64,000 bases of DNA, taken from assembly GCF_009604375.1 (NCBI RefSeq), contig NZ_WEGH01000003.1, positions 682,001 through 746,000 of the forward strand, read 5' to 3'. Within the stretch, counting starts at the first letter, position 1. Each line of letters starts with the position of its first letter. The stretch is from Actinomadura macrotermitis. GTDB lineage: Bacteria > Actinomycetota > Actinomycetes > Streptosporangiales > Streptosporangiaceae. The notes beneath the pieces are model-generated. The model searched no databases. It saw only the letters and a list, made by a program, of their open reading frames with translations, and was not told the DNA's origin. A program made the translations under genes and the position numbers. Of the stretch, positions 41,408 to 50,038 are shown one piece after another.

Positions 41408-42385
41408 CTAATCCCCTCTCCCGGTGACCGTTGCGCGAAACGGCCCGTCGCACCGGTACGCCCACAGCGCACCGGCCCCCGCCACCACCAGCGCGAGGCC
41501 GGTCAGGGCCGTGTCGCCCGCCGAGAAACCCCAGAGGCCGTGGCGCACGATGTCGTCCGAAACGTCCCAGACGATCAACGCGAGGCCGCCCCCGAGCAGG
41601 ACCGGCCCGGCGGCCCGGCCCGGCGCCGGGCGGCGCGACAGCGGGACGAGCGCGAGCAGCGCGCACGCCAGCGCGGCCAGGCCCGCCCAGCCGCCGGTCC
41701 AGTACGGCGCGGCGTACCGCGGCGGCGGCACCCGCACCGCGCCCTCCGGCAGCACGACCTTGACCGTCATGCCCTCGTGCGGGCGCAGCCCGCGCTGGGT
41801 GAAGTCGATCGCGTAGGGGCCGTCGCGGTCGCGCCGGCAGCGCACGGTGAGCGGCGGCCGGCCCGCCCGGCAGCCGGCGTGCCGGAGCGGCACCGGCGCG
41901 ACCACCCGCACCGCGGCCTCGCCGATCGCCACGTCCCAGCCGGTGCCGAGGGCGTCCCAGGTCAGCACGGCGCTGCGGGGGGCGGGGGTGAACGCGCCGG
42001 TCACCACGTACTCGATCACGTACGCCTGGCGGCCGTGCACGGTGCGGTCCCGGTCCCCCACGGTGATCTGCACGTCGTGCGGCAGCGTCAGCGTGCGGGC
42101 GCGGGCGGGCGCGCCGGTGGAGGAACCGGCGCGCACGTCGTGGACGCCGTACAGCCGGCGGCCGATCCGGTAGCGCACGCGCCGCTCGATGCCGTGCTCG
42201 CCGGCCGTGTCGAAGTCGTAGGTGATCGTCTCGCGGACGTGCACGGTGCCGTCCGGGCGCAGGTCCAGCAGCACGTCGTAGGTGGGGATGCGCTCGGCCG
42301 GGGCGGGCGGGGCGGAGGCGGCGACCGCGAGCAGGCAGCACAGGGCGATCAGCGGCCCGCGAAGCCTGGTACGCACGTGAGGCAT
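41408..42385 (-). CDS. DUF2207 membrane protein
   Basis: ATG 42385 begins PHVRTRLRGPLIALCCLLAVAASAPPAPA, a signal peptide. Residues about 30-215 form the extracytoplasmic DUF2207 domain (YDVLLDLRPDGTVHVRETITYDFDTAGEHGIERRV, then YVIEYVVTGAF). Two or three membrane helices close the protein (WAGLAALACALLALVPL, GPVLLGGGLALIVW, ALTGLALVVAGAGALWAY). At 325 residues it lacks the long Gly-rich tail of many family members. The role is not established. It lies 73 bases upstream of wecA in the same direction. Confidence 0.82.
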   Translation of the reverse strand: MPHVRTRLRGPLIALCCLLAVAASAPPAPAERIPTYDVLLDLRPDGTVHVRETITYDFDTAGEHGIERRVRYRIGRRLYGVHDVRAGSSTGAPARARTLTLPHDVQITVGDRDRTVHGRQAYVIEYVVTGAFTPAPRSAVLTWDALGTGWDVAIGEAAVRVVAPVPLRHAGCRAGRPPLTVRCRRDRDGPYAIDFTQRGLRPHEGMTVKVVLPEGAVRVPPPRYAAPYWTGGWAGLAALACALLALVPLSRRPAPGRAAGPVLLGGGLALIVWDVSDDIVRHGLWGFSAGDTALTGLALVVAGAGALWAYRCDGPFRATVTGRGD

Positions 42386-42398
42386 GGTCTCACCCGCG

Positions 42399-42445
42399 GC
42401 GTGCCGGGGCGCACGCCGCTCCGCCCATGGTCGTCGGGTGCGCAC
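42399..42445. repeat. 47-bp repeat, copy A
   Basis: Identical to 44351-44397 at 45 of 47 positions. Copy B is the promoter and start of the histidine kinase gene. In copy A the -10-like TATGGT has become CATGGT. Confidence 0.85.
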
Positions 42446-42518
42446 GGCTCGGCGGCACCTGGCCGCGCAGGCGTCGGCCGAGCACGCCCGCGCGGTCCTG
42501 GGCGCCAGGGAACGCTGA
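42438..42518 (+). pseudogene. Collapsed remnant of a histidine kinase paralogue
   Basis: Directly after repeat copy A a GTG frame of 26 codons begins VRT, as in the kinase at 44390. It then reads LAAQASAEHARAVLGARER before its stop, which recalls the kinase C-terminus (LAEVAEHARAALVDMRALLDAMER). The start and the end of a kinase-like gene thus seem to have been joined by a large deletion. The evidence is short sequence only. Confidence 0.4.
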
Positions 42519-42542
42519 GCGCGATCCCGGCCGTGCGCCGGC

Positions 42543-43760
42543 TCACCAGTCGGCGTCGAAGACCCCGTGGAGGCCTTGCACCACCCGCGGCGGGCCGTTC
42601 TCCCGCAGGTCGACCAGTCCGGAGTCGGACAGGAGGTAACGGCCGGAGACGTCGAACTTGATGATCGGCTTTCCGAACATCGAGGTCCCGAAAATCCGGC
42701 GCATCCCCGTCTGGCGACCGTCCTCGGCCGAGATCACCTCGAAGGCGTCCCCGACCGGGGACATCTCGAAGGACTTATCGGGCGCGGCCACTTCCAAGGA
42801 CCCGTCGGAGCCGCCCGTCACCCGCCCTTCCGGCTGCCGCGTACCGCCCTGCTTTGCGACCGCGCGCATCTCCACCAGGAACAGGGTGCGGCCGTCCGGG
42901 ACCGCCGTGACGACGACATCGCGGCCCGCCGAGGGCATCCGGCGGATCACACCGTCGCCCGCGAGTAGCGAAGGGATCTCTCCGGAGGGGAGCACCGCCG
43001 CCCGGCGCAGCTCGATGTGCCCGGACGCGGCTCCGGTCTCGACCCTGCGGGCGAAGAACAACGTCCGGCCGTCCGCGCTCAGGGACAGGTTCGACGCTCC
43101 GCCGGCGCCGACGGGGTACCGCCGCTCCGCACCGCTCAGGGCGTCGACCACCCCGACGATCCCTGGCGCCCGCAGACCGCATCCGTCGGCGGCGTAGGTG
43201 AGCCGCCGGCCGTCGGGGGTGACCGCCAACGCCACGTCGCCGACACTCCTGCCCTCGAACGTGCCGCCGACCGGCCGCCGCCGCACGATGCGGCCCGTCT
43301 CGTCCACCTCGAACCGCTCGATGACGAATCGGCAGGACCGGGAACCGGCCGGCTGCCGGACGGCGAAGAACGCACGGCCGTCGCCCGCCGCGGCCACATT
43401 CGCGAACCTGGTCCCGGCGGGCGCCTGCGCCGAACCGCGCAGCCGTCCGGTCGCCGACTCACGGACCTGCACCTCGGACGGCTTGCCCGCACCGGCCGCC
43501 GGCACACTGGCGAAGATGAATCCGGGCATCCCCGGCGGGCGCTGGAGCCTGCGGTCGGGCCCGGTGTCCAGGTTCCGGTGCACCACCAGGATGGCGGCCA
43601 CCATGAGCAGCACCGAGACGACCGCGAACACCGGGACCGCCCATCGCCTCGCGGGGGCATGGCGAGGCCCGGACGCGGGCAGCGGCGAGGGCTCGCGCGC
43701 CTCGACCGTCGCAGCGGTGGCGTGCAACGCGTCGCGCAGCCGGTCCTCCACGCCGCCCAT
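42543..43760 (-). CDS. Membrane-anchored beta-propeller-like partner of the sigma factor
   Basis: ATG 43760 overlaps the sigma factor stop (TGATG), so translation is coupled. The 405-residue product has a short cytoplasmic N-terminus (residues 1-38), one membrane helix (WAVPVFAVVSVLLMVAAILVV) and a large outer domain with repeated strand patterns (FANVAAAGDGRAFFAV, DVALAVTPDGRRLTYAA, NLSLSADGRTLFFAR, VVTAVPDGRTLFLV), like a WD40/TolB-type propeller. Such proteins next to SigE-type sigma factors may be anti-sigma factors with a sensor, though the N-terminal segment has no zinc-binding motif. Function is inferred from context. Confidence 0.7.
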   Translation of the reverse strand: MGGVEDRLRDALHATAATVEAREPSPLPASGPRHAPARRWAVPVFAVVSVLLMVAAILVVHRNLDTGPDRRLQRPPGMPGFIFASVPAAGAGKPSEVQVRESATGRLRGSAQAPAGTRFANVAAAGDGRAFFAVRQPAGSRSCRFVIERFEVDETGRIVRRRPVGGTFEGRSVGDVALAVTPDGRRLTYAADGCGLRAPGIVGVVDALSGAERRYPVGAGGASNLSLSADGRTLFFARRVETGAASGHIELRRAAVLPSGEIPSLLAGDGVIRRMPSAGRDVVVTAVPDGRTLFLVEMRAVAKQGGTRQPEGRVTGGSDGSLEVAAPDKSFEMSPVGDAFEVISAEDGRQTGMRRIFGTSMFGKPIIKFDVSGRYLLSDSGLVDLRENGPPRVVQGLHGVFDADW

Positions 43761-44269
43761 CAGGCCCTCTCCCCCAGCTCGCGCGACAGCGCCGTCAACG
43801 CCCGGACCATCGTGGAGCGGACGGTCCCCGGCCTGATCCCCATGGCCTGGGAGATCTCCTCGTCGGACAGGTCCATGTAGTAGCGCAGCACCAGCGCCTC
43901 ACATTGACGGCGCGGCAGTTTCTGCAGGGCCCGCATCACCTCGCGGCGCTCCTCGCTCAGGATGACCGCCGATTCGGCCGACCACACCGGCGGTTGATGC
44001 GGCTCGGCATGCAGCCACATCACCTTACGGCGCCGTAACGCCATCCGGCATCCGTTCAGAACGGCCGCGCGCACGTAGGCGAGCAGTTTGCCCTCGTCCT
44101 CCAGGCGCGGCGCCTTGTCCTGCATCCGCACGAAGACGTCGTGCACCACGTCCTCGGCCGTCGCCTCGTCCCCGACCAGCAGCACCGCCATCCGGACGAG
44201 CCCGGCGTGCTGCCGCTGATAAAGGCTCAGCACCGCCGCCATGGCGACGGGAGCGGGAGCGGTGGGCAC
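43760..44269 (-). CDS. SigE-family ECF RNA polymerase sigma factor
   Basis: The 169-residue protein has region 2 (LYQRQHAGLVRMAVLLVGDEATAEDVVHDVFVRM), a linker, and region 4 (LQKLPRRQCEALVLRYYMDLSDEEISQAMGIRPGTVRSTMVRALTALSREL), which ends in the -35-recognition helix. It matches the actinobacterial SigE-type (ECF41-unrelated) subgroup. GTG 44269 is chosen because TATGAT ends exactly six bases before it, as in a leaderless mRNA. The ATG nine codons later has no ribosome binding site either. It is coupled to the propeller protein downstream and divergent from the kinase at 44390. Confidence 0.9.
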   Translation of the reverse strand: MPTAPAPVAMAAVLSLYQRQHAGLVRMAVLLVGDEATAEDVVHDVFVRMQDKAPRLEDEGKLLAYVRAAVLNGCRMALRRRKVMWLHAEPHQPPVWSAESAVILSEERREVMRALQKLPRRQCEALVLRYYMDLSDEEISQAMGIRPGTVRSTMVRALTALSRELGERA

Positions 44270-44350
44270 CTCGGGATCATAGCGATCGGGAAACCGCCCA
44301 CCGCTTCGATCAGTCAACCGCGCCGTCAACGCCCATGGGCGCACGGGCGG

Positions 44351-44397
44351 GCGTGCCGGGGCGCACGCCGCTCCGCCTATGGTCATCGGGTGCGCAC
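44351..44397. repeat. 47-bp repeat, copy B (kinase promoter)
   Basis: Partner of 42399-42445. It contains TATGGT at 44378-44383, six bases before GTG 44390. Confidence 0.85.
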
Positions 44398-46324
44398 ATC
44401 GGGGGACGGGACGTCCGGGCGGTTCACCGTCGCCGATTTCGCCGTCCCCGCCGTGCTGGCGTGCGCGCAGCTCGGCGGCTCCTGGCTGCTCGCCGACATC
44501 GTGGCCGGCGACCCGCTGACGCGCCGGCAGTGGGCGGTGACGGCCGTGGCCGTCCTCCTCTGCGCCACCGCGCTGATCTGGCGCCGCGCCGCGCCCGTCC
44601 CGGTGCTGGCGTTCACCGTGGCGGCCGGCGCGGCGGGGATCACGCTGATCGGCCGGGACGACGCCCTGGCCGGCGGCATCGCCGACGCCGTCGCGCTCTA
44701 CTCGGTGGCGGTGCACCGGCCCCGCCGCACCGCGATGATCGGCGCGGCCGCGGCCTGGCTCGCCCAGTTCCTGGCCTACCTGCCGACCCGCGACGGCCCC
44801 GCCGACGCGGCCATGTCGGAGTTCTTCGGCGTGCTGTCCTACGTCGTGATCACCGCGCTCGGCCAGCTGCGGCGCCAGCACCGGGCCCGCCGCGCCGCGC
44901 TCGCCGAGCGGCTCGCCGCGGCCGGCCGCGAGCGCCGGGACGCCGCCGCGTCCGAGCGCCGCCGCCTCGCCCGCGACCTGCACGACGTCGCCGGGCACCA
45001 CCTCAGCGCGGTCGTCGTGCACAGCGGGGCCGCGGCCCGGCTGGACGACCCGGACCTGACCGGGCGCGCCCTGGCGGCCGCCGCCGAGACCGGCCGCGAC
45101 GTGCTGGACTCCCTGACCCGGCTGGTCGAGGTCGTCGGCGCCGACGGCGGCGACGGCACCCTGGAGACCCTGCTGCCGCCCCTCGGGCAGGGCCTCACCC
45201 GGCTCGGCGTGCCCGTCTCGCTGGCGTTCGAGGGCCGTGCCCGGCGGCTGCGCCCGCAGGTCGCCACGGCCGCGTACCGGATCGTGCAGGAGTCGCTCAC
45301 CAACGCGATGCGCTACGCGCCGGGGGCGCCCGTCGCGGTCGAGGTCTGCCACGGCTCGGGCGTGGTCCGCCTCACCGTCGCCAACCGGGCGCCCGAGGGC
45401 GGCGCGCCCGTCCCCTCCCTCGGCTCGGGGCGCGGCATCGCCGGCATGCGTGAGCGCGCCGAGGCCGTCGGCGGCACGCTGACCGCGGCGCCCTCCCCGG
45501 ACGGCGGCTGGACGGTCCGCGCCGAACTGCCCCTGTCGCCGCCCCGGCGCGGCCCGGGCTGGGCGGAGATCCTGGACGGCTCGGTCGTGCTGTTCTGCGG
45601 GCTGCTGCCGCCGCTGGCCGCCTTCGTCCCGCCCGACCCCGTCCTGAGGGGCTGGACGATCGGCCCGGCGCTGCCGGTCGTGCTCGCACTGCTGCTGCGC
45701 GCGGTGCCGCTCTGGTGGCGGCGGCGGGCGCCCTACCTCGTCCTCGGCGCGCTAACCCTCTTCGACACCGCCTGGGCCCTGGCGGCCGGCCCTTACTCCC
45801 CCGCCCTGCTCGGCGTCATGATCTTCGGCGTCCCCGCCCCCATGATCGCCGTCTACGCCGTGGCCTGCCACGCCCGCCGCGGCCGGCGCACCTGGCCCGC
45901 GCCCTTCCTCGCCGCGATCCCCTGGCCGGTCGCGTTCGCCGTCGCGGTCGCCGTTGACGACGGCACCCGCGGCGCCGGCCCGGCGGTCTTCGGCGCGGCC
46001 GTCGGCTATCCGCTGACCGTGCTGCTCCTGCTGCCCTTCTGGGCCTGGGGCAAGGCCGTCGCCCGCCGGGGCCGCCGCTGGGAGGCCACGGCCCTGGAGA
46101 CGATGGCCGAACGCACCGGCGAGGCCGTCATCGCCGAGCGGACCCGCGTCGCGATCGGGCTGCGCGGCACCGTCCTGGACCACACCGCGCGCCTCGTCCG
46201 CACCGCCGAGCAGGGCCTGGCCGGCGACCCCGGCCACGCCGCGCGGGCCCTGGCCGAGGTCGCCGAGCACGCCCGCGCGGCCCTGGTCGACATGCGCGCC
46301 CTGCTGGACGCCATGGAGCGCTGA
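44390..46324 (+). CDS. Sensor histidine kinase with a second, degenerate kinase-like half
   Basis: GTG 44390 lies six bases after TATGGT (leaderless arrangement) and gives 644 residues. Residues 1-165 hold about six membrane helices. RRRLARDLHDVAGHHLSAVVVHSG is a HisKA_3 dimerisation domain with His198. YRIVQESLTNAMRYAPGAPV and GSGRGIAGMRERAEAVGG form the HATPase_c. After residue 390 a second block of helices appears, and then RTRVAIGLRGTVLDHTARLV, a copy of the dimerisation helix in which the His position is Arg, with no ATPase behind it. No response regulator is adjacent. It is an orphan NarL-type kinase, possibly a fusion of two kinases. Confidence 0.88.
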   Translation: MRTSGDGTSGRFTVADFAVPAVLACAQLGGSWLLADIVAGDPLTRRQWAVTAVAVLLCATALIWRRAAPVPVLAFTVAAGAAGITLIGRDDALAGGIADAVALYSVAVHRPRRTAMIGAAAAWLAQFLAYLPTRDGPADAAMSEFFGVLSYVVITALGQLRRQHRARRAALAERLAAAGRERRDAAASERRRLARDLHDVAGHHLSAVVVHSGAAARLDDPDLTGRALAAAAETGRDVLDSLTRLVEVVGADGGDGTLETLLPPLGQGLTRLGVPVSLAFEGRARRLRPQVATAAYRIVQESLTNAMRYAPGAPVAVEVCHGSGVVRLTVANRAPEGGAPVPSLGSGRGIAGMRERAEAVGGTLTAAPSPDGGWTVRAELPLSPPRRGPGWAEILDGSVVLFCGLLPPLAAFVPPDPVLRGWTIGPALPVVLALLLRAVPLWWRRRAPYLVLGALTLFDTAWALAAGPYSPALLGVMIFGVPAPMIAVYAVACHARRGRRTWPAPFLAAIPWPVAFAVAVAVDDGTRGAGPAVFGAAVGYPLTVLLLLPFWAWGKAVARRGRRWEATALETMAERTGEAVIAERTRVAIGLRGTVLDHTARLVRTAEQGLAGDPGHAARALAEVAEHARAALVDMRALLDAMER

Positions 46325-46406
46325 CCTGCGGGTCCGTGGCAGGCCCGGTCCGGTGCGCTGCTAGGTTGGCCGAACATTTCCCACCAGAACACGTAAAGAG
46401 GGACAT

Positions 46407-46865
46407 ATGCGGCGTATCGCCACGCTGGCCGTCACCACCGGCCTCGCCGTCACCTGCCTGGGCGCGCTGGCCACCACCGCCGACGCGGCCGCCGGCGGCA
46501 CCTGGAAGACCAAGGACGGTTACTCCTCCGTCAGCGCCAACGGCAAGTGGGCGCGCTCCTCCTCGTCCGTCAAGGTCACCGGCGCGATCTACGACCACAA
46601 GAAGAACGGCTACGCCCCCGCGGTGCAGTTCCTGGCCCGCGAGAAGGGCAAGCGCGACCACTACTCGGGCATGGTGGTGCTGTACCGCCTGGCGAACGGC
46701 AAGCGCGTCCCCTTCGACGCCGCCAAGGGCGGTGGCCACGTCGGCACCGTCTTCTCCTCCACCAACACCGACCGCCTCTACGTCCGCGAGTGCGGCTACA
46801 ACATCAAGACGCCGAAGAAGTCGGCGTGCAGCAACACCTGGAAGCGCATCTACAAGGTCCGCTGA
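46407..46865 (+). CDS. Small secreted hypothetical protein
   Basis: The 152-residue protein has a clean signal peptide (RRIATLAVTTGLAVTCLGALATTADA). The mature part is basic and repeats a pattern (SSVKVTGAIYDHKKNGYAPAVQFLA) seen in many small actinobacterial exported proteins with two late Cys (residues about 132 and 145) that may pair. No family function is known to me. It ends just before a strong terminator. Confidence 0.78.
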   Translation: MRRIATLAVTTGLAVTCLGALATTADAAAGGTWKTKDGYSSVSANGKWARSSSSVKVTGAIYDHKKNGYAPAVQFLAREKGKRDHYSGMVVLYRLANGKRVPFDAAKGGGHVGTVFSSTNTDRLYVRECGYNIKTPKKSACSNTWKRIYKVR

Positions 46866-46876
46866 CCCGACGCGCG

Positions 46877-46908
46877 AGGGCCCCGCCGGAACCGTCCGGC
46901 GGGGCCCT
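46877..46908. terminator. Intrinsic terminator between secreted protein and sua5
   Basis: Perfect 14-bp stem (AGGGCCCCGCCGGA with its complement), loop ACCG, then TTAAG. It serves the rightward gene, and probably also the leftward sua5 operon, whose stop is at 46915. Confidence 0.88.
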
Positions 46909-46914
46909 TAAGGG

Positions 46915-47643
46915 CTACTTGTCGTCGTCCTTGTGGAGGGAGATCTTCCCGGCGGGCTCGTCGGCGGGCTCGCCCGCGGGGTCCCCGTCCTCGGCGTCCT
47001 CGTCGGTCAGCAGCACGCCGACCACCGAGCGGATCTTGTCCTCGGGGATCGCGCCCGCGCGCAGCAGCCGCGGGATCGCCCCGGTCAGGTCCACGATCGT
47101 GGACGCCTCGCCGTGCCCCGACGGGCCGCCGTCCAGGTACACCGACACCGAGTCGCCGAGCATCCCCTCGGCCTCCGCGGCCGTGCGGGCCGCCGGGCTG
47201 CCGCTCAGGTTCGCGCTGCTGACCGCCAGCGGCCCGGTCTCCTTCAGCAGCTCCACCGCCAGCTCGTGCATCGGCATCCGGACCGCGACCGTGCCCTTGG
47301 TCTCCCCCAGGTCCCACAACAGGTTCTGGTTGGCCCTGCAGACGAGCGTGAGCGCCCCGGGCCAGAACTCGTCGATGAGGTCCTGCCCGTAGGTCCCCAG
47401 GTCCTCCACGAGCGCCGTGGCGGCCCGCACCGACCCCACCAGGACCGGCGGGGGCATGTCCCGGCCGCGCCCCTTGGCGTTCAGCAGCGCCGTCACCGCC
47501 GCCGGGGTGAACGCGTCCGCGCCGATCCCGTAGACGGTGTCGGTCGGCAGCACCACCAGCTCACCGCGCCGCACCGCCGAGGCCGACTCGGCGATGCCGC
47601 GGCTGCGCTCCATCGGGTCGGAGCAGTCGTAACGTCGGCTCAC
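46915..47643 (-). CDS. sua5: L-threonylcarbamoyladenylate synthase (Sua5/YciO/YrdC)
   Basis: The 242-residue protein has the YrdC fold: LVVLPTDTVYGIGADAFTPAAVTALLNAKGRGRDMPPPVLV with the KGR nucleotide-binding motif, FWPGALTLVCRA, TVAVRMPMHELAVELLKETGPLAVSSANLSG and STIVDLTG. It makes threonylcarbamoyl-AMP from threonine, bicarbonate and ATP for t6A37 in tRNAs. Instead of a full SUA5 domain there is an acidic tail of about 30 residues. It follows prmC by 15 bases, the standard actinobacterial order. Confidence 0.96.
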   Translation of the reverse strand: MSRRYDCSDPMERSRGIAESASAVRRGELVVLPTDTVYGIGADAFTPAAVTALLNAKGRGRDMPPPVLVGSVRAATALVEDLGTYGQDLIDEFWPGALTLVCRANQNLLWDLGETKGTVAVRMPMHELAVELLKETGPLAVSSANLSGSPAARTAAEAEGMLGDSVSVYLDGGPSGHGEASTIVDLTGAIPRLLRAGAIPEDKIRSVVGVLLTDEDAEDGDPAGEPADEPAGKISLHKDDDK

Positions 47644-47658
47644 GAGAACTTCCTTCGC

Positions 47659-48519
47659 TCAGTCGGTGCCGAGGCGCGCGGTGACGAAACGGTCCCGGTT
47701 GGTCAGGTCGCGCCGGTTGCGCACGTCCCGCCACCCGTTCTCCTCGGCGAAGGTCCAGTACACGCCGTTGCCCTGCAGGTCGCTGTGCTCCACCGCGACG
47801 TACCCGCCGGGGCGCAGCAGCCGCCGCGCGGTCCGCTCCACCGCCCGGATCGCGTCCAGGCCGTCGTCGCCGCCGCCCCACAGCGCGTCCGCCGGGTCGT
47901 GGTCGCGCACGTCGCGCGGCACGTACTCCCACTCGCTCATCGGGATGTAGGGCGGGTTGGACACCACCAGGTCGACGGTGCCGTCCAGCTCGCCGAGCGC
48001 CGACGCGAAGTCGTCCAGGTGCAGCCGCACCCGGCCCCGCTCGTCCAGCTCCTCGACGTTGCGGGTGGCGTGCACGAACGCCGCCGGGTCCTTCTCCACC
48101 GCGTGCACCCGCGCCCGCGGCGCCTCCAGCGCGATCGACAGCGCGATCGCCGCCGAACCGGTGCCGAGGTCGACCACCAGCGGGTCGCGCACGTCCATGT
48201 CGCGCAGCGTCTCCAGCGCCCAGCCGACCATCACCTCGGTCTCGGGCCGGGGCACGAACACCCCCGGGCCGACCTTCAGCTCCAGGTAGCGGAAGAAGGC
48301 GCGGCCGGTGATGTGCTGCAGCGGCTCGCCCGCCTCGCGCCGCGCCACGTACTCCCAGAACCGGGCGTCGAACGCGTTGTCGGGCACCTTGTGCAGCTCG
48401 GACCGGTTCACGCCGTGCACCGCCGCGGCCAGCTCCTCGGCGTCGGCGCGCGGGGAGGCGGCCCCGGCGTCGGCGAGCCGCGCGGTGGCCCTGGCGATCT
48501 CGTCGAGCAGCAGGTTCAT
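47659..48519 (-). CDS. prmC: Peptide chain release factor N5-glutamine methyltransferase
   Basis: The 286-residue protein has the helical N-domain (WEYVARREAGEPLQHITGRAFF), the SAM motif VVDLGTGSAAIALSIA, HAVEKDP, and the NPPY motif at residues 188-191 that binds the Gln side chain. It methylates the Gln of the GGQ motif in release factors. Its ATG overlaps the prfA stop by four bases, so it is made together with its substrate RF1. Confidence 0.97.
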   Translation of the reverse strand: MNLLLDEIARATARLADAGAASPRADAEELAAAVHGVNRSELHKVPDNAFDARFWEYVARREAGEPLQHITGRAFFRYLELKVGPGVFVPRPETEVMVGWALETLRDMDVRDPLVVDLGTGSAAIALSIALEAPRARVHAVEKDPAAFVHATRNVEELDERGRVRLHLDDFASALGELDGTVDLVVSNPPYIPMSEWEYVPRDVRDHDPADALWGGGDDGLDAIRAVERTARRLLRPGGYVAVEHSDLQGNGVYWTFAEENGWRDVRNRRDLTNRDRFVTARLGTD

Positions 48520-49580
48520 GATCCTTGGGCTTCGGCCAGTCGGCGTTCCATGTCGGCGTCCACCAGGGCCTGGGTGACGTTGTGCAGGTCACCGTCCAGC
48601 ACCTGGTCCAGGTTGTAGGCCTTGTAGCCGACGCGGTGGTCGGAGATCCGGTTCTCCGGATAGTTGTAGGTGCGGACCCGCTCGGAGCGGTCGACGGTGC
48701 GCACCTGGCTCTTGCGCTCGGCCGACGCCGCCGCGTCCGCCTCCTCCTGCGCGATCGCCAGCAGCCGCGACCGCAGGATCCGCAGCGCCTGCTCCTTGTT
48801 CTGGAGCTGGCTCTTCTCGTTCTGGCAGGACACCACCACCCCGGTCGGCAGGTGCGTGATCCGCACCGCCGAGTCGGTGGTGTTCACGCTCTGCCCGCCC
48901 GGGCCCGACGAGCGGTACACGTCGATGCGCAGGTCGTTGGGGTCGACCTGGACGTCCACGTCCTCGGCCTCGGGGGTGACCAGCACGCCCACCGCGCTGG
49001 TGTGGATGCGGCCCTGCGACTCGGTCGCCGGCACCCGCTGCACGCGGTGCACGCCGCCCTCGAACTTCAGCCGGGTCCACACGCCCTGCTCGGCGCCGCC
49101 CTTGGCCTTCACCGCGACGGTGACGTCCTTGTAGCCGCCGAGGTCGCTCGGGTGCGAGTCGATGACCTCGGTCTTCCACCCCTCGCGCTCGGCGTAGCGC
49201 AGGTACATCCGCAGCAGATCCCCGGCGAACAGGGCCGACTCCTCGCCGCCCTCACCCGCCTTGATCTCCAGGATGGTGTCCTTGTCGTCGTTGGGGTCGC
49301 GGGGCACCAGCAGGTGCCGCAGCCGCTCCTCCAGCTCGCCCTTGCGCTTCTCCAGCTCGGTGGCCTCGGCGGCGAACGCCTCGTCCTCACCGGCGAGTTC
49401 GCGGGCGGTGCCCAGATCGTCCTCGGTGCCGGTCAGCTCCCGGTAGGTCTCGACGATCGGCCGCAGTGCGGCGTAGCGCTTGCCGAGCCGGCGCGCCAGG
49501 TTCTGGTCCGCGTGCACGGCCGGGTCGGAGAGGCGACCCTCGATGTCGGCGTATTCGCTGATGAGCTCGTCGAGATTCAC
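48516..49580 (-). CDS. prfA: Peptide chain release factor 1
   Basis: The 354-residue protein has the stop-codon-reading PAT motif (residues 184-186, the RF1 rather than RF2 type) and GGQ at 228-230 in SSGPGGQSVNTTDSAVRI. It releases peptides at UAA and UAG. It lies 99 bases after rpmE in the same direction. Confidence 0.98.
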   Translation of the reverse strand: MNLDELISEYADIEGRLSDPAVHADQNLARRLGKRYAALRPIVETYRELTGTEDDLGTARELAGEDEAFAAEATELEKRKGELEERLRHLLVPRDPNDDKDTILEIKAGEGGEESALFAGDLLRMYLRYAEREGWKTEVIDSHPSDLGGYKDVTVAVKAKGGAEQGVWTRLKFEGGVHRVQRVPATESQGRIHTSAVGVLVTPEAEDVDVQVDPNDLRIDVYRSSGPGGQSVNTTDSAVRITHLPTGVVVSCQNEKSQLQNKEQALRILRSRLLAIAQEEADAAASAERKSQVRTVDRSERVRTYNYPENRISDHRVGYKAYNLDQVLDGDLHNVTQALVDADMERRLAEAQGS

Positions 49581-49679
49581 GGTGTGCGTCCTGGCCCGTT
49601 CCGGCCTTGTGGCCTGCTTCGAACGGCCCGGGGACCGGTGTCCCCGGGCCGCCCCTTACTGCATGTGAAGCGGCGAACG

Positions 49680-49889
49680 CTACTTCTTCTTGCCGAAGCG
49701 CTGCTCGAAGCGCGCCACGCGACCGCCGGTGTCCAGGATCTTCTGCTTGCCCGTGTAGAACGGGTGGCAGTTGGAGCACACGTCGGCGTGGATCACGCCG
49801 TTCTCGGCGGTGCTGCGGGTCTCGAAGGTGTTGCCGCAGGTGCACGTCACGGTGGTGACGACGTAGTTCGGGTGGATGTCGGGCTTCAT
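49680..49889 (-). CDS. rpmE: 50S ribosomal protein L31, zinc-binding form
   Basis: ATG 49889 gives 69 residues beginning MKPDIHPNYV. Cys residues in TCTCGN and CSNCHPFYTGKQKILDTGG form the zinc ribbon, so this is the C+ (zinc-containing) L31. GGCGAGGAGA stands before the start. The frame is open further upstream but the upstream residues do not belong to L31. Confidence 0.97.
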   Translation of the reverse strand: MKPDIHPNYVVTTVTCTCGNTFETRSTAENGVIHADVCSNCHPFYTGKQKILDTGGRVARFEQRFGKKK

Positions 49890-50038
49890 GAGAGTCTCCT
49901 CGCCTGGAGCGGTCGCCGGGCGCCTCGGCTCGCGCGACGGCGTCGCGGGAGATGTGGGAAGCGTGAACCGGTACCGCAGCGGTTGCACACCAAGTGTGCC
50001 AGATACCCGAACGTGCCGAGGTCATCGGGCATTCCCGG

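Noticed and set aside
43760..45352. A 530-codon version of the sigma factor
   Set aside because: The first 360 codons run antisense through the histidine kinase. The sigma domains need only about 169 codons from GTG 44269.
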